Shown: positions 62,987-64,000 of the stretch, piece by piece
Numbering within the stretch: position 1 is the first letter of the stretch
How the letters are laid out: every line of letters begins with the position of its first letter
NCBI RefSeq assembly: GCF_023554255.2
Contig: NZ_JAMJWD020000002.1
Location: forward strand, 1 to 64,000
DNA length: 64,000 nucleotides
Direction: 5' to 3'
DNA from: Phyllobacterium sp. 21LDTY02-6
GTDB taxonomy: Bacteria; Pseudomonadota; Alphaproteobacteria; Rhizobiales; Rhizobiaceae
Notes under the pieces: generated by a model
What the model was told of the DNA's origin: nothing
The model's input: only the letters and a program-made list of their open reading frames with translations
Database searches by the model: none
Program-made: the position numbers and the translations under genes

Positions 62987-63802
62987 ATGGGTGAATTGAT
63001 GAAGGGCAAGCGCGGTCTCATCATGGGGGTCGCGAACAGCCATTCGATTGCCTGGGGTATCGCCAAGGAACTGGCTGCCAATGGCGCCGAACTTGCGTTC
63101 ACCTATCAGGGCGAGGCCTTTGGCAAGCGCGTTGCCCCGCTCGCGGCGCAACTCGGCTCGAAGCTGCTGCTGCCTTGCGATGTCGAGGACATATCGACCG
63201 TGGATGCGGTGTTCGATACGCTGGAGAAGGAGTGGGGATCGATCGATTTCGTCGTCCACGCCATTGGTTTCTCGGACAAGTCGCAGCTCAAGGGCCGCTA
63301 CGCCGATGTCACCACGCGTGACAATTTCAGCCGCACGATGGTGATTTCCGCCTTTTCCTTCACCGAAGTATCGCAGCGCGCATACAGGCTGATGAAGAAT
63401 GGCGGCTCGATCCTGACGCTGACCTATGGCGGATCGACGCGCGTAATGCCCAATTACAACGTCATGGGCGTGGCGAAAGCCGCACTGGAGGCCATGGTGC
63501 GTTATCTTGCGGCCGATTACGGCCCCGAGAAAATCCGCGTCAACGCGATTTCAGCTGGTCCCGTCCGCACCCTGGCCGGTGCCGGTATCGGCGATGCCCG
63601 CGCCATCTTCTCCTACCAGAAGCGCAATGCACCGCTTCGCCGCACCGTCGATATCGAGGATGTCGGCCGCTCGGCGCTCTATCTGCTTTCCGACCTGTCG
63701 AACGGCGTGACCGGAGAGATTCACTACGTCGATTCCGGCTACAATATCGTATCGATGCCGACCCTCGAGGAGCTCAAAAGCTCCGACGACGGCAAGGAAT
63801 AA
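62987..63802 (+). CDS. fabI: Enoyl-ACP reductase FabI
   Basis: A 271-residue NADH-dependent reductase of the short-chain dehydrogenase fold. The cofactor region is GVANSHSIAWGIA, and the catalytic pair Tyr and Lys lie in YNVMGVAK (Y157, K164). It performs the last reduction of each elongation cycle and is the triclosan target family. It lies 9 nt after fabB. Confidence 0.95.
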   Translation: MGELMKGKRGLIMGVANSHSIAWGIAKELAANGAELAFTYQGEAFGKRVAPLAAQLGSKLLLPCDVEDISTVDAVFDTLEKEWGSIDFVVHAIGFSDKSQLKGRYADVTTRDNFSRTMVISAFSFTEVSQRAYRLMKNGGSILTLTYGGSTRVMPNYNVMGVAKAALEAMVRYLAADYGPEKIRVNAISAGPVRTLAGAGIGDARAIFSYQKRNAPLRRTVDIEDVGRSALYLLSDLSNGVTGEIHYVDSGYNIVSMPTLEELKSSDDGKE

Positions 63803-63838
63803 GGGCAGAACCCGGCCGAAAAGAAGCTCGGCGATGCG

Positions 63839-64000
63839 TTATTTCCGGGCTTCCATCACCTTGTAACCCGAATTGTCTTCAAGCGATTGCACAGACCTGA
63901 ACTGGGCTTTCAGCCCGGTTTCATAGGGCATCTGCCGATTGGCGACCAGCAATAGCCGCCCACCGGGCTTCAGCCGCTTCGCCGCCGCCGCGATGAAGGC
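63839..64000 (-). CDS. RsmC-like 16S rRNA (guanine-N2)-methyltransferase, C-terminal fragment
   Basis: Only the last 53 codons are in the window. The fragment reads AFIAAAAKRLKPGGRLLLVA, then NRQMPYE and ends YKVMEARK. This is the end of a class I SAM-dependent methyltransferase, with the KPGGRLLLVANR-PYE pattern typical of RsmC/RlmG. It converges with fabI; the 36-bp gap has no clear terminator. Confidence 0.7.
   Translation of the reverse strand, partial: AFIAAAAKRLKPGGRLLLVANRQMPYETGLKAQFRSVQSLEDNSGYKVMEARK

Overview
The window is chromosomal DNA of an alphaproteobacterium of the order Hyphomicrobiales (Rhizobiales). The best evidence is gene order: rpsT-dnaA-dnaN-recF, an Irr-type Fur regulator next to fabA-fabB-fabI, dnaX-ybaB-recR with the SRP RNA gene just upstream of dnaX, and a cpaA/Flp-pilin pair. 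The protein sequences look most like the Brucellaceae/Phyllobacteriaceae neighbourhood; genus cannot be fixed by eye. Coding density is high, genes are GC-rich, and stop-start overlaps (TGATG, ATGA) are common. No insertion sequence, phage or CRISPR array was seen.

Layout. 1-4.1 kb is accessory: three near-identical tandem genes for a DUF1629/Imm11-like immunity-type protein (minus strand, one cut by the window edge), short ORFs coupled to them, palindromic interspersed repeats, a cupin gene and two small unannotated genes. One of these resembles NepR anti-sigma factors and has an EcfG-like promoter. 4.1-6.5 kb has an LprI-like protein, a hipBA toxin-antitoxin pair and tRNA-Gln(CUG). 6.5-11.4 kb has a phosphohexomutase and an emrR-emrA-emrB-type efflux operon. 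11.5-18.8 kb is a sugar utilisation locus: LacI regulator facing a six-gene operon (binding protein, ATPase, two permeases, ribokinase, RbsD/FucU), with a perfect LacI-type operator upstream of the operon. 18.9-24 kb carries a flavin disulfide reductase, a second small NepR-like gene, a transglutaminase gene with a perfect EcfG-type promoter, a small repeat-bearing protein, a lytic transglycosylase and recR.

23.95-24.64 kb is a gene-free tandem duplication with strong palindromes. 24.6-31 kb is housekeeping: ybaB, dnaX, SRP RNA, HIT protein, nudC, pheA, kdsB and a cycM-type cytochrome. 31-39.6 kb is a yej peptide-transport operon with two binding proteins and a terminal 2-hydroxyacid dehydrogenase. 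39.6-46.7 kb holds an NlpC/P60 hydrolase, a MarR regulator, a leucyl aminopeptidase, cpaA and Flp pilin, deoB, mutM, enoyl-CoA hydratase and rpsT. 46.75-51.6 kb is an AT-rich intergenic stretch followed by dnaA, dnaN and recF.

51.7-64 kb has lactate permease, an AHSA1/ArsR pair, a DUF2778 (L,D-transpeptidase-like) envelope protein, sugE behind a candidate guanidine-II riboswitch, a MoeB/ThiF-type E1 enzyme, a two-subunit AcnX dehydratase, a glyoxylate-reductase-like enzyme, an SH3 protein, irr and fabABI, and ends inside an RsmC-like methyltransferase. The leads most worth following are the constant-variable-constant immunity array, the two NepR-like small genes with EcfG-type promoters, the riboswitch candidate and the recR-ybaB duplication.
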